40,948 nt of DNA from SAR86 cluster bacterium. GTDB taxonomy: Bacteria; Pseudomonadota; Gammaproteobacteria; Magnimaribacterales; TMED112. The notes under the pieces were generated by a model, which saw nothing but the letters and a program-made list of their open reading frames with translations, made no database searches and had not been told where the DNA came from. The translations under genes and the position numbers were made by a program. Shown one piece after another: positions 7,028 through 16,617 of the stretch (position 1 is the stretch's first letter; each line of letters opens with the position of its first letter). The DNA lies in contig CP097967.1 in assembly GCA_023703535.1 (NCBI GenBank), positions 755,208-796,155 on the forward strand, in the 5' to 3' direction.

Positions 7028-9574
7028 TTAACCTTTAAAAAGTCCCTTTAGTTTTGTGACCATTTCATCAACACTTTCTTTTTGTGAGCTTCCGCCTTGA
7101 GCAAAATCTGCTCGGCCACCACCACTGCCATCAAAAGCATCGTTCACTGATTTAATAATTTCAGATGCTGGTGCTTCATCAGAATTATTAGAAGAGACTA
7201 TATAAATTAATTTATCCTCAGTAGTGCTTAGACAAATAGCAAAAACGATTTTTTTATCAGATTTTAATTTGTCTGACTCTTTCCTAAGAATTTCAAGAGA
7301 GGCATTTTCAAAAATTTTAATTACTCCAGAAGAACCTGAAAAATTACACTGCTCATCTCTTAATTCTTTTGCTTGAATGACTGGATTATTTTTTTTTGAA
7401 TTTTTTAAGCTCTCTAACAACTCATCAACTCTATCTGCAATTTTTTCTTGAGGAACATTCAACTTAACACTCAATAGCTCAAGAGTTTTCAAAGCATTTT
7501 GTGATTCTTTGTAATATTTTTCTCCGCTTATTGCCTCTATCCTCCTGACCCCAGACGAAACCGATGTTTCATTTGTAACAGCAAAGCCACCAATTTCCGA
7601 GGTATTTTTAACATGTGTTCCTCCACAAAATTCTACAGAAAAATCTCCATTTATGTATACAACTCTTACTTTTTCACCATATTTATCTCCAAAAAAGGCT
7701 AAAGCTCCAGTTTTAAGGGCATCTTCGTATGGCAATACTTCTGTTTTGGTATCAATAGCTTCCTCAATTTTTAAATTTACAATATCTTCAATTTCCATTA
7801 TTTGATCATCTGTAACTTTATTAGAGTGTGAAAAATCAAATCGAAGTTTTTCTTCATTGACTAATGAACCTCTTTGCTCAACATTTTCTCCCAAAACTTT
7901 TCTAAGAGCAGAATGCAAAAGATGAGTTGCCGAATGATTTGAAACAATTTTTTCTCTTCGCTCAGAATCAATTATTAGTTCAACATCAGCATTTAATTCC
8001 AGTGATCCTTCTGCAATTGTTACTTCATGAAGATGGAAATCTCCTACTTTCTTACAGTTTAGAATCTCTCCTTTGAGGTTTGTGCTCTTAAAAATACCAG
8101 TATCTGCAACCTGCCCTCCTGATTCGGCATAAAACGGCGTTTTAGAAAAGATTGCAAAACCCTCTCCTGATAAAGAAGTGACTGAATTTCCCTCCTCATC
8201 GAATAAAGCAACGCAACTTCCTTCGGCAGTTTGTTCTTGATAGCCAACAAACTCACTGTTAATTTTTGGATCAATAGTAATATCTAAAACTTTAAACATT
8301 GAAGAAGACTTTGAGCCCTCTCTTTGTTTTTTCATAAGTTTATCAAAGCCCTTTTGATCAACTTTTAAGCCTCTTTCTTGAGCCATTGCCATAGTCAAGT
8401 CGACTGGAAATCCATAAGTATCATGCAGTTTAAATGCAATTGCTCCGTCTAATTGCTTGCCATCTGTGTCATTGATACTTGCTTCAAAAATTTCAATGCC
8501 TGTTTTTAGAGTCTTAAAAAATAATTGCTCTTCAGTTAGTAAATCTTTTTGTATTTTTTCAAACTTTAAAAAATCATCTCCGAAATCTTCTTTAAAGTCA
8601 TTTTTAAGATGAGTTAGAAACTGAGATAAAAATGGATCTCTTGAACCCATCTTATAACCATGTCTGACAGCTCTCCTTATTAGCCTTCTTAATACATATC
8701 CCCTTCCCTCATTTGAAGGAATTATATTTTCTGCCATTAAGAAAAAAATTGCTCTCAGATGATCGGCTAAAACATTTAAAGATTGATCGTTAGGTTCTGT
8801 GAAATGTTTAGACATTAAATTTTTTAGGGATTTAAAAATATCTATGTCGAAATTAGATCCAACTTCCTGCATGACTGAACACATTCTCTCCAGTCCCATG
8901 CCGGTATCAACACATTTAACAGGTAATGAAGAAAGCTTGCCGTTTGAATCTCTATTGAATTCCATAAAAACTAAATTCCAGATTTCGATGTATCTTTCTC
9001 CTGTATCTCCTTCTCCTGGTGCTTTTCCATCAAAGTTTTTTCCGTTGTCAAAAAATATTTCAGAACATGGTCCACACGGACCTGTATCTCCCATTGACCA
9101 GAAATTGTCATCATCACCAAGTTTTGCAAGTCTTGTTGAAGACACCCCAATTTTTTTAAGCCAGATTTCTTCAGACTCTTTATCATCCTTATGGACAGTA
9201 ACCCAAAGTCGATCCTCAGGTAGTTTTAGTTCTTCAGTTAAGAATTCCCATGCATATTCAATAGCCTTCTCCTTAAAATATTCTCCAAAACTAAAGTTTC
9301 CAAGCATTTCAAAGAAAGTTTGATGTCTCGTTGTGAAGCCGACATTTTCAAGATCATTATGTTTACCACCAACTCGTAAACATTTTTGTGAGGTAGTGGC
9401 AGAATAATCTCTATTATCTAAACCAAGAAAAGTATCTTTAAACTGAACCATTCCAGCATTTGTGAACAATAAGCTATCGTCACCTTTTGGAACTAAACCA
9501 CTGGACGGCAAAATTTTATGGTTCTTATTCTTAAAATAATTTAAAAATGATTGCCTAACTTGATTAAGTTTCAA
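7028..9574 (-). CDS. alaS: Alanine-tRNA ligase
   Basis: This 848-residue class II synthetase charges tRNA-Ala with alanine. The catalytic N-terminus has motif 1 with LFTNAGMVQFKDTFLG and motif 2 near TTRHQTFFEMLGNFSFGEY (81-99). The editing domain carries the zinc-binding His547-x3-His551 (HSATH) and Cys650/His654 (CGGTH) that clear mischarged serine and glycine. The C-Ala domain ends with GGGRADFAQGGS. The length is slightly below E. coli (876). It overlaps the upstream gamma-carbonic-anhydrase-like gene by 11 nt, and a lipoprotein esterase follows after 6 nt. Confidence 0.98.
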   Translation of the reverse strand: MKLNQVRQSFLNYFKNKNHKILPSSGLVPKGDDSLLFTNAGMVQFKDTFLGLDNRDYSATTSQKCLRVGGKHNDLENVGFTTRHQTFFEMLGNFSFGEYFKEKAIEYAWEFLTEELKLPEDRLWVTVHKDDKESEEIWLKKIGVSSTRLAKLGDDDNFWSMGDTGPCGPCSEIFFDNGKNFDGKAPGEGDTGERYIEIWNLVFMEFNRDSNGKLSSLPVKCVDTGMGLERMCSVMQEVGSNFDIDIFKSLKNLMSKHFTEPNDQSLNVLADHLRAIFFLMAENIIPSNEGRGYVLRRLIRRAVRHGYKMGSRDPFLSQFLTHLKNDFKEDFGDDFLKFEKIQKDLLTEEQLFFKTLKTGIEIFEASINDTDGKQLDGAIAFKLHDTYGFPVDLTMAMAQERGLKVDQKGFDKLMKKQREGSKSSSMFKVLDITIDPKINSEFVGYQEQTAEGSCVALFDEEGNSVTSLSGEGFAIFSKTPFYAESGGQVADTGIFKSTNLKGEILNCKKVGDFHLHEVTIAEGSLELNADVELIIDSERREKIVSNHSATHLLHSALRKVLGENVEQRGSLVNEEKLRFDFSHSNKVTDDQIMEIEDIVNLKIEEAIDTKTEVLPYEDALKTGALAFFGDKYGEKVRVVYINGDFSVEFCGGTHVKNTSEIGGFAVTNETSVSSGVRRIEAISGEKYYKESQNALKTLELLSVKLNVPQEKIADRVDELLESLKNSKKNNPVIQAKELRDEQCNFSGSSGVIKIFENASLEILRKESDKLKSDKKIVFAICLSTTEDKLIYIVSSNNSDEAPASEIIKSVNDAFDGSGGGRADFAQGGSSQKESVDEMVTKLKGLFKG

Positions 9575-10088
9575 CTTTTAATTCCTTAGCAAAGTGTTTT
9601 GATTTTTCAATGTAATGCTTTGAGCTGTAAGCAAGTAATTTTACTTCATCATCACTTAATTCTCTAACCACTTTTGCTGGAGAACCCATTATAAGTGAAT
9701 TATCAGGAAATGATTTATTTTCTGTGACTAGTGAATTGGCCCCCAAAATAGAGTTTTTTCCTATTTTTGCGTGGTTCATAACAATGCTGCCCATGCCGAC
9801 AATAGAATTTTCACCTATCTGAGCTCCATGAATGATTACTTTATGGCCTACAGTTACATTTTTTCCAATTTCAACCACTATCCCCTCATCTGTATGAATA
9901 ACCGTATTATCTTGAATATTAGTTCCCTCTTTAATGATTATTGTTTCATTATCGCCACGAATTGTTACGTTAAACCAAACTGATACATCTGGCTCTAAAA
10001 TTACATCTCCAATTAAATCTGCAGATTCAGCAATCCAAACCTTCGCAGGATTGAAGTTTGGTTTTTTTGTTCCTAGGTTATAAATCAT
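9564..10088 (-). CDS. Gamma-carbonic-anhydrase-like hexapeptide-repeat protein (YrdA family)
   Basis: This 174-residue left-handed beta-helix protein resembles E. coli YrdA/CaiE and gamma-class carbonic anhydrases. Hexapeptide repeats run from about residue 19 to 125. The three histidines that bind metal in this family are present with the right spacing: His65 (VIHTDEG), His82 (VGHKV) and His87 (IHGA), the last two five residues apart. The protein would form a trimer with metal at subunit interfaces in the cytoplasm. Whether it hydrates CO2 is unproven; many family members are inactive or have unknown roles. It starts 29 nt from the divergent Nudix gene and overlaps alaS downstream. Confidence 0.9.
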   Translation of the reverse strand: MIYNLGTKKPNFNPAKVWIAESADLIGDVILEPDVSVWFNVTIRGDNETIIIKEGTNIQDNTVIHTDEGIVVEIGKNVTVGHKVIIHGAQIGENSIVGMGSIVMNHAKIGKNSILGANSLVTENKSFPDNSLIMGSPAKVVRELSDDEVKLLAYSSKHYIEKSKHFAKELKVET

Positions 10089-10117
10089 TACTCTATTATA
10101 ATTGGAAGATTGAATTT

Positions 10118-10645
10118 ATGAATTTTTGTTCCAAATGTTCTTCCGCACAAATTGAGAAGAAAGTCCCAGATGGTGATACTCATGAAAGACTAGTGTGTAC
10201 ACAATGTAATGAAATCTTTTATTCAAACCCGAATATAGTTACTGGCGTACTACCATTTAATTCGAATAATGAAATTCTTTTATGTAAAAGAAATATTGAG
10301 CCAAGGTCTGGGTTTTGGACATTACCAGCAGGTTTTCTTGAAAATGGTGAGAGTATTGAGGAAGGTGCAGTTAGAGAAACTTATGAGGAAGCGCTATTGA
10401 AAGTAGAAAATGTAAATTTGTTTACAATCTTAAGTGTTCCTCATATTAATCAAATATATACTTTTTTTACTGGTGAAATTAATGGCTCTAGTTTTGGGCC
10501 AACTCCTGAAAGTAGTGAAGTAAAATTATTCAAAATAGATGAAATTCCTTGGGATGAGTTGGCTTTTCCAACTGTTAAGAGAACTCTACAATTATTTCTT
10601 GAAGAAGACAGAAATAATGTTTTCAATGAAGTTCTTAAATATTAA
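10118..10645 (+). CDS. Nudix hydrolase with N-terminal zinc ribbon
   Basis: This 175-residue Nudix protein has a short Cys4 ribbon (Cys4, Cys7, Cys27, Cys30) followed by a Nudix domain. The Nudix box starts at Gly72 and fits GX5EX7REUXEE: Glu78, Arg86-Glu87 and Glu90-Glu91 are all present, though the usual closing Gly is Ala. This architecture resembles the NudC/YjaD-type and ADP-ribose pyrophosphatase-type enzymes that cleave NADH or nucleotide sugars, but the SQPWPFPxS motif of NudC is not seen, so the substrate is open. I chose the ATG at 10118 rather than 10058 because the earlier start overlaps the divergent gene and adds 20 unrelated residues before the ribbon. Its 3' end overlaps purL by 4 nt (convergent). 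Confidence 0.88.
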   Translation: MNFCSKCSSAQIEKKVPDGDTHERLVCTQCNEIFYSNPNIVTGVLPFNSNNEILLCKRNIEPRSGFWTLPAGFLENGESIEEGAVRETYEEALLKVENVNLFTILSVPHINQIYTFFTGEINGSSFGPTPESSEVKLFKIDEIPWDELAFPTVKRTLQLFLEEDRNNVFNEVLKY

Positions 10646-13600
10646 TTCTTAGAAAATTTATAGGCATTATCAAACATCTTGAACCAAGGTGAATGCTCGT
10701 CCCAGTCATTAGGTGCCCATGAAAACTGTTTTGTCATAAAAGTTCTTTCTGGATGAGGCATCATAATGGTAATTCTTCCATCTTCATTACAAACACCAGC
10801 TATTCCATTTTTAGATCCATTTGGATTCAAAGGATACTTTTCTGCTATGTTGTGAGACGAATCTACATAGTTTCCAATTACATTTTCATTTACATTCACG
10901 CCAACACGACCCTCGCCATGTGAAACCATTATTGGAATCACACTGTTTTGCATATCTTTAAAGAATATTGATCTGCTCTCAGCAATTTTTATCTGCACAA
11001 GCCTACATTCGTATTGATTGGAAAGATTTTTTTCAAATTTTGGCCAATTACTTGCGCCAGGAATAATATCTTTTAAGCCAGATAAAAACTGACATCCATT
11101 GCATACTCCTAAGACAAATTTATTTTCATTTTCAAAAAAATTCTTAAAAATTTTCTTCAATTTTGCATTGTGCATAATTGTATTGGACATTCCTGAACCT
11201 GCCCCAAGAACATCGCCATATGAAAAACCTCCAGGAACCACTAAACCTGAACAGTCATCAAAGTTTTTCACTTTGGTCCCTAACTCACTCATATGAACAT
11301 CACGCACCTCAAAGCCTGAAGCCATTAAAGCTGCAGCCATATCATAATGGCCATTAATTCCTTGTTCTCTAAGCAGTGCAACTTTAGGTCTTGAAGAAAA
11401 AATTCTGGAACTTACTTTAGGGACGTCGAAATTTATTTGTGGATTTAAAAAGATGTCTTCTTTCTTATAAGTTGCTATTTGCTCACTTGTAGTAACTGGG
11501 TTATCTCTTATTGCTTTAATTGAGTTACTCATTTCACTCCACAGCTCAAATAGGTTTTCAATCTTATCTGAAAAAATCTCATCGTTGAAATTAGTGATAT
11601 TTATTTCTTTTTTCTCATTCTTCTTTGCAACTTCATTAAAGTAGAGATCTTTTTTTGCTAAATATTCTTTTACATCTTTTAGGTCTTCGCTTTTAACTTC
11701 TATTACGACACCAACTTCCTCAGCAAAAAGCCTCGGTACTAATAAATCTTTATCAGATTCATTTAGCGATATATCTAGGCCCTTATTACTACAAAATGCC
11801 ATCTCCAATAAGGTGACAATCAAACCGCCATCGGAAACATCATGAGTGGCTAGAATTTGTTTTTTTCCAAGTAGCTTTTGAATAGAATTAAATAGTCTTT
11901 CTAATCTTTTGGTGTTATCCACATCAGGGGTTACGCCACCATACAGACCATAAGACTGATAAAGTGCACTACCACCCATTCTATTTGAAGTTTCGTTTAT
12001 CCATACATGCAAAAGGTGTGAATCTTCTTCTGAAAGCTCAGGGGTTACACTTTCTCTGACATCAGGAACGTTAGAAAATGCGCTTAAATTTAATGTCATG
12101 GGAGAAGTAATACTTTTTTCTTCACCATTCTCCTGCCAGTTTACATTCATTGAGAGTGAATCTTTTCCCACCGGAATCGATACTCCTAATTCATTTGCCA
12201 AATTTGAAATAGCCTGGACTCCTCTTAAAAGATCTCCTCTTTCATCAGAAGTTTTTGAAGAGCTCATCCAGTTAGCTGAAAAAACTATATTTTTAAGAGA
12301 GTCGTGTTTTACTCCAATAATATTTGTCAGAGCTTCTGCCATACACATTCTCACCGATGCTTCAGGATTTTCTATGGAAATATTTGGTTTCTCTCCAATT
12401 GCAAAAACTTGGCCCGAGTAAGCATGATAATCATCTAAAGTAATAGCATAATCACTTACAGGAACTTGTCTGTTACCAATTAATTGATCTCTATATACCA
12501 AGCCATTTACTGTTCTATCACCAATCGTGATTAAGAAGTCTTTAGATGCAACCGCAGGGTACTTAAGCACATTTGCAATGAGCTTTCCGATATTATTTTC
12601 AGGTAGTTCTTCTTGTTCTGTTGTTCTGTCATAATCTTGTGCAATTAGCTTAGGTAGTGGTATCTCTCCAAATAAATCATCTATATCTAACAAAACAACT
12701 TGTTCATTTTCCCATTTCACATCTATTGTTTTTTGTTCTGTCATTTTGCCTGCAACAGAATAAGGACATCTCTCTCTTTTGCATATATCTTCTAAAACTT
12801 TTAGTTTCTTTTCTGGAATTGAAAAGACGTATCTTTCTTGGGACTCGTTACTCCAAATCTCCATCGGAGATAGAGTGTCATCCTCAGAAAAAATGTTCTT
12901 TAGTTGAATTGCCACTCCTAGATTAGTGTCTTTTGCAAGTTCTGGAATTGCATTAGAAATTCCACCAGCTCCTACATCATGTATAAAGCTAATAGGATTT
13001 TTGGCATTTCTTGCATTGAATCTATCTAAAACTTGTTGAGCTCTTCTTTGCATTTCAGGATTAGATCTCTGTACTGATGCAAAGTCTAAATCACTGCTCG
13101 AGGATCCACCTTTTACAGAACTTGCTGAGCCACCACCAAGACCAATAAGCATACTAGGGCCCCCTAAAACAATAACTAAATCATCTGGCTCAGGCTGGCC
13201 TTTTTCTATGTGTATTTCTTTTATAGAGCCCACTCCACCAGCTAACATAATCGGTTTATGGAAACCAAGTTTTTCATGCTCAAGAGTTCTAAAATAGCCA
13301 TATATAGCAGGTCTCCCGAACTCATTGTTATAAGCTGCAGCTCCAATTGGGGCATCAAGAATGATATCTTTTGGAGAACTTAAATAAGATGGCTTATCCA
13401 GTGGGCTTTCCCATTCTTCAAGTTCATTCCCTAACCTAAGATGAGATAAAGTTAACCCAATAAATCCTGCCTTTGGTCTTGCCACTCGCCCTGTTGCACT
13501 ACAATCTCTTATCTCACCACCTGAGCCTGTAGCAGAACCTTCAAAAGGAGAAATACCAGTAGGGTGATTATGAGTTTCAACTTTAATTGTAGTATGTACA

Positions 13601-14415
13601 TCTTGTTTGAAAAATTTGTACTTTAGGTCTCCTCCAACTTCTAAAAAAGATTTTGAATTTGATTTGATTACTGCAGAATTATCATGATACGCAGACAACA
13701 CATGTTCCATAGAGTCTTTAGTAGTTGATTTAATCCCATCGAATAATGAATCATAGGAAAAGGGCAAATCTGTTTGCCAGGTTGATCTGAAAATTTTATG
13801 TCGGCAATGTTCTGAATTTATTTGAGAAAACATCATGAGTTCCGCATCTGTGATGCCTCTATCTAATTTCTTAAATAAGCCCATGAGATAATCTATCTCA
13901 AAAGAATTTAATGCTAAGGATAATTCGTTATTAAGATTTTCGAGAAGCTGAGGATCTGTATGAATATTGAAAATTTGAAGTTTTTTTCTTGGTGTTATCG
14001 AAAAAATCTCTTTTACAGATTCAAAATCTTCAAAAGCAGATTCTGTCATTCTATCGAAGATATTTTCTTTTGCAGATTTTAAATCATTTTCATTTCCTGC
14101 AAATACCTTGAGTCTTTCGATTCTATCAATACTTTTTAAACCAATATTTCTAAAAATATCCTCACATTTGCTTGACCATGAACTTTTTGTTCCTAATCGA
14201 GGAGAGAAGATTAGTGAGGGTGAAATATTAAGATCAGTTGCGTTAAGAATATTTTTTATCTGTTCTAGTTGATTCTCTGTATACTGCTCATTAACTTTGA
14301 GAATAAAAGCATATTGAGTATGCACAGAGGAGGAACTTGTTTCGAAATATCTTTTTTTATCAAGCTCATTAAAAATTTCTTGTCCTGATAAAAAAAGTAT
14401 TTTTGGTTTGGGCAT
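10642..14415 (-). CDS. purL: Phosphoribosylformylglycinamidine synthase (single-chain, large type)
   Basis: This 1257-residue enzyme performs the fourth step of purine synthesis, converting FGAR and glutamine to FGAM with ATP. The order is the expected one: N-terminal PurS-like region, linker, two AIRS-like synthase halves (FSQINSEHCRHKIF near residue 200; ETHNHPTGISPFEGSATG near 280-300), then a C-terminal class I glutamine amidotransferase. That domain carries the nucleophile in GVCNGCQF and the His/Glu pair in HPERTF. The length is close to E. coli PurL (1295). It lies one base downstream of uvrB on the same strand, so the two are probably co-transcribed, an unusual pairing of nucleotide synthesis with excision repair. 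The 3' end converges on the Nudix gene. Confidence 0.98.
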   Translation of the reverse strand: MPKPKILFLSGQEIFNELDKKRYFETSSSSVHTQYAFILKVNEQYTENQLEQIKNILNATDLNISPSLIFSPRLGTKSSWSSKCEDIFRNIGLKSIDRIERLKVFAGNENDLKSAKENIFDRMTESAFEDFESVKEIFSITPRKKLQIFNIHTDPQLLENLNNELSLALNSFEIDYLMGLFKKLDRGITDAELMMFSQINSEHCRHKIFRSTWQTDLPFSYDSLFDGIKSTTKDSMEHVLSAYHDNSAVIKSNSKSFLEVGGDLKYKFFKQDVHTTIKVETHNHPTGISPFEGSATGSGGEIRDCSATGRVARPKAGFIGLTLSHLRLGNELEEWESPLDKPSYLSSPKDIILDAPIGAAAYNNEFGRPAIYGYFRTLEHEKLGFHKPIMLAGGVGSIKEIHIEKGQPEPDDLVIVLGGPSMLIGLGGGSASSVKGGSSSSDLDFASVQRSNPEMQRRAQQVLDRFNARNAKNPISFIHDVGAGGISNAIPELAKDTNLGVAIQLKNIFSEDDTLSPMEIWSNESQERYVFSIPEKKLKVLEDICKRERCPYSVAGKMTEQKTIDVKWENEQVVLLDIDDLFGEIPLPKLIAQDYDRTTEQEELPENNIGKLIANVLKYPAVASKDFLITIGDRTVNGLVYRDQLIGNRQVPVSDYAITLDDYHAYSGQVFAIGEKPNISIENPEASVRMCMAEALTNIIGVKHDSLKNIVFSANWMSSSKTSDERGDLLRGVQAISNLANELGVSIPVGKDSLSMNVNWQENGEEKSITSPMTLNLSAFSNVPDVRESVTPELSEEDSHLLHVWINETSNRMGGSALYQSYGLYGGVTPDVDNTKRLERLFNSIQKLLGKKQILATHDVSDGGLIVTLLEMAFCSNKGLDISLNESDKDLLVPRLFAEEVGVVIEVKSEDLKDVKEYLAKKDLYFNEVAKKNEKKEINITNFNDEIFSDKIENLFELWSEMSNSIKAIRDNPVTTSEQIATYKKEDIFLNPQINFDVPKVSSRIFSSRPKVALLREQGINGHYDMAAALMASGFEVRDVHMSELGTKVKNFDDCSGLVVPGGFSYGDVLGAGSGMSNTIMHNAKLKKIFKNFFENENKFVLGVCNGCQFLSGLKDIIPGASNWPKFEKNLSNQYECRLVQIKIAESRSIFFKDMQNSVIPIMVSHGEGRVGVNVNENVIGNYVDSSHNIAEKYPLNPNGSKNGIAGVCNEDGRITIMMPHPERTFMTKQFSWAPNDWDEHSPWFKMFDNAYKFSKN

Positions 14416-14416
14416 T

Positions 14417-16420
14417 CTAAGCTCTCTTTATTAAAACTTTCTCCTTTAACTCTTTGATCAAATCTCGATAAAAAGCTGCTTTTTCGAAATCTAAATCTGT
14501 AGCTGAACTTCTCATTAGTTTTTCGAGTTTTTTAATCTCTTTGCCAATGTTATGGTAGTCTACTTTTGAAGTATCATAAAATTCAGCATCTTTTTTATCA
14601 TCCTTCTTTTGCTTTTGCTTGATCCTTGCTCCTTCCATGACATCTTTAATCTTTGAGCTGACTGTTCTTGGGATAATTTTATTCTTATCATTATATTTTT
14701 TTTGAATATCTCTTCTTCTTGCTGTTTCCTCTATTGCTCTTTGAATGGAGCCTGTCTCTTTATCGGCATACAGAATTGCCTTCCCCTCTATATTTCTAGC
14801 AGCTCTACCTATTGTTTGAATTAAAGATCCCTCTGACCTTAGAAAGCCTTCTTTATCAGCATCTAAAACAGCTACCAAGCCAACTTCAGGTAAATCTAAG
14901 CCTTCTCTAAGAAGATTTATACCAATTAACACATCAAAAGCACCTAATCTTAAATCTCTTAAAATCTCGACTCTTTCAACTGAATCTATATCTGAATGCA
15001 TATAGCGAACCCTAATATTTTTTTCATACATGAAATCAGTTAAGTCTTCAGCCATTTTTTTGGTTAATGTTGTAATGAGTGTTCTGAAACCTTTCTTTGT
15101 AGTTTTATTCACTTCCTCTAATACATCTTCTACCTGAAACTTTGCTGGCTTTACTTCAATTTCTGGATCAACCAAACCAGTTGGCCTTACCAATAATTCA
15201 ACTTTTGCATCTAAATGCTCATTTTCCCATTTCCCTGGAGTAGCGGAAATAAAGACTCTTTGTGGTGCCAAGTTATCCCATTCTTCAAATCTTAATGGAC
15301 GATTATCTAATGCACTAGGCAATCTAAAGCCATACTCAACAAGTGTTTCTTTTCTTGAACGGTCGCCACGAAACATTCCTCCTATTTGAGGAACAGATAC
15401 ATGAGATTCATCAACAAAAACAATTGCATTCTCTGGTATGTAATCAAAAAGACAGGGTGGAGCTTCGCCAGCCTTCCTTCCAGAGAGATATCTTGAATAG
15501 TTTTCAACACCATTACAAAAGCCTAATTCTGCCATCATTTCTAAATCATAATTTGTTCTTTCTTCAAGCCTTTGAGCCTCAAGAAGTTTATTGTTTTTCT
15601 TGAGCTCCTCGAGCCTGCCGCCTAGCTCAACACGAATGTCTTTAATAGCTAAATCTATTTTTTCTTGTGGCGTTACATAATGAGTCTTTGGAAAAATAGT
15701 TACTCTTGGAACTTCGGAAATTATTGCGCCTGTCAAAGGATCAAAAATGGATATTTCTGAAATTTTGTCGAATTCAAGCTCTACTCTAATTGCATCTTTT
15801 TCTGCTTCTGCAGGGAAGATGTCAATTACGTTTCCTCTGACCCTAAAGTTTGCACGCTGGAAATCTAGATCATTTCTAGAGTACTGCATGGTTGAAAGCT
15901 GTCTAAGAATATCTCTTTGATTAACAATTTCTCCTCGACTTATATTCATTACCATTTTTAGATAAGATTTTGGATCCCCAAGACCATATATTGCTGAAAC
16001 AGAAGCAACTACTATTGTGTCATTAGATTCTATAAGAGCCTTTGTAGCAGAAAGTCGCATCTGCTCAATATGTTCATTTATATTGGCGTCCTTTGCTATA
16101 TAAGTATCAGACGAGGGAACATATGCTTCAGGTTGATAGTAATCGTAATAGGATATGAAATACTCAACTCTATTATCAGGAAAAAAATCTTTAAATTCTC
16201 CATATAATTGAGCAGCTAAAGTTTTATTTGGAGCCATTATTATTGCTGGTCTTTGTGTCTCTTCAATAACCTTAGCAACCGTATAAGTTTTTCCAGAACC
16301 TGTAACTCCTAGCAATACTTGATTTAGTAATCCACTCTTAAGATTGTCAGAAATTGTTTTAATTGCTTTGGGTTGATCGCCTGCTGGATTAAAATCTGCA
16401 GATACTTTAAAGATAGACAT
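14417..16420 (-). CDS. uvrB: Excinuclease ABC subunit B
   Basis: This 667-residue DNA damage-verification helicase of nucleotide excision repair acts with UvrA and UvrC. The Walker A is GVTGSGKT (38-45), and the beta-hairpin that inserts between DNA strands is recognisable at [12 protein letters not shown] near residue 92. Helicase motifs include VDESHVS (DExH-like), ISATPG and QTIGRAARN. The C-terminal UVR domain that contacts UvrC is near residues 630-660 ([15 protein letters not shown]). No LexA box (CTG-N10-CAG) is seen in the 42 bp before tRNA-Asn, so SOS control as in E. coli is not evident. It is divergent from tRNA-Asn and first of uvrB-purL. Confidence 0.98.
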   Translation of the reverse strand: MSIFKVSADFNPAGDQPKAIKTISDNLKSGLLNQVLLGVTGSGKTYTVAKVIEETQRPAIIMAPNKTLAAQLYGEFKDFFPDNRVEYFISYYDYYQPEAYVPSSDTYIAKDANINEHIEQMRLSATKALIESNDTIVVASVSAIYGLGDPKSYLKMVMNISRGEIVNQRDILRQLSTMQYSRNDLDFQRANFRVRGNVIDIFPAEAEKDAIRVELEFDKISEISIFDPLTGAIISEVPRVTIFPKTHYVTPQEKIDLAIKDIRVELGGRLEELKKNNKLLEAQRLEERTNYDLEMMAELGFCNGVENYSRYLSGRKAGEAPPCLFDYIPENAIVFVDESHVSVPQIGGMFRGDRSRKETLVEYGFRLPSALDNRPLRFEEWDNLAPQRVFISATPGKWENEHLDAKVELLVRPTGLVDPEIEVKPAKFQVEDVLEEVNKTTKKGFRTLITTLTKKMAEDLTDFMYEKNIRVRYMHSDIDSVERVEILRDLRLGAFDVLIGINLLREGLDLPEVGLVAVLDADKEGFLRSEGSLIQTIGRAARNIEGKAILYADKETGSIQRAIEETARRRDIQKKYNDKNKIIPRTVSSKIKDVMEGARIKQKQKKDDKKDAEFYDTSKVDYHNIGKEIKKLEKLMRSSATDLDFEKAAFYRDLIKELKEKVLIKRA

Positions 16421-16445
16421 AGTTTTTTATTTAAAAATAGTTGTA

Positions 16446-16451
16446 TATAAT
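16446..16451 (+). promoter_or_regulatory. Probable -10 element for tRNA-Asn
   Basis: A perfect TATAAT lies 11 nt before the tRNA 5' end, placing transcription start a few bases upstream of the mature tRNA, as is common for tRNA genes. The -35 position holds only a run of T (16423-16428). The same AT-rich 42-bp gap must also hold the divergent uvrB promoter. Confidence 0.45.
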
Positions 16452-16462
16452 CTCAAGTTCGT

Positions 16463-16538
16463 TCCCCGATAGCTCAGTTGGTAGAGCAACTGACTGTTAA
16501 TCAGTGGGTCACTGGTTCGAGCCCAGTTCGGGGAGCCA
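16463..16538 (+). tRNA. tRNA-Asn (anticodon GUU)
   Basis: This 76-nt cloverleaf has acceptor TCCCCGA pairing perfectly with TCGGGGA, discriminator G and an encoded CCA. The D-arm is AGCTCAGTTGGTAGAGC, the anticodon stem-loop CTGACTGTTAATCAG with anticodon GUU, and the T-arm CTGGTTCGAGCCCAG. GUU is a queuosine-modified anticodon, which fits the queH gene in this window. It is followed by a short palindrome and then an unrecognised 510-residue gene. Confidence 0.98.
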
Positions 16539-16546
16539 CTCTCAAG

Positions 16547-16563
16547 TTATTACAGTGTAATAA
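16547..16563. repeat. Perfect 7-bp inverted repeat after tRNA-Asn
   Basis: TTATTAC-AGT-GTAATAA is a perfect 7-bp palindrome with a 3-nt loop, starting 9 nt after the tRNA. It could help terminate or process the tRNA transcript, or be an operator for the next gene. The stem is AT-rich and is not followed by a clear T-run, so a rho-independent terminator is only weakly supported. Confidence 0.4.
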
Positions 16564-16617
16564 TAGTATTTCCTGCAGTCGTCATAAAGTGTCATTAGCA
16601 TAATTATCATTTAATTT

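Noticed and set aside
16421-16462. LexA box upstream of uvrB
   Set aside because: uvrB is SOS-controlled in E. coli, so I looked for CTG-N10-CAG in this gap; the TATATAAT there is not flanked by CTG and CAG. It is better explained as the tRNA-Asn -10.
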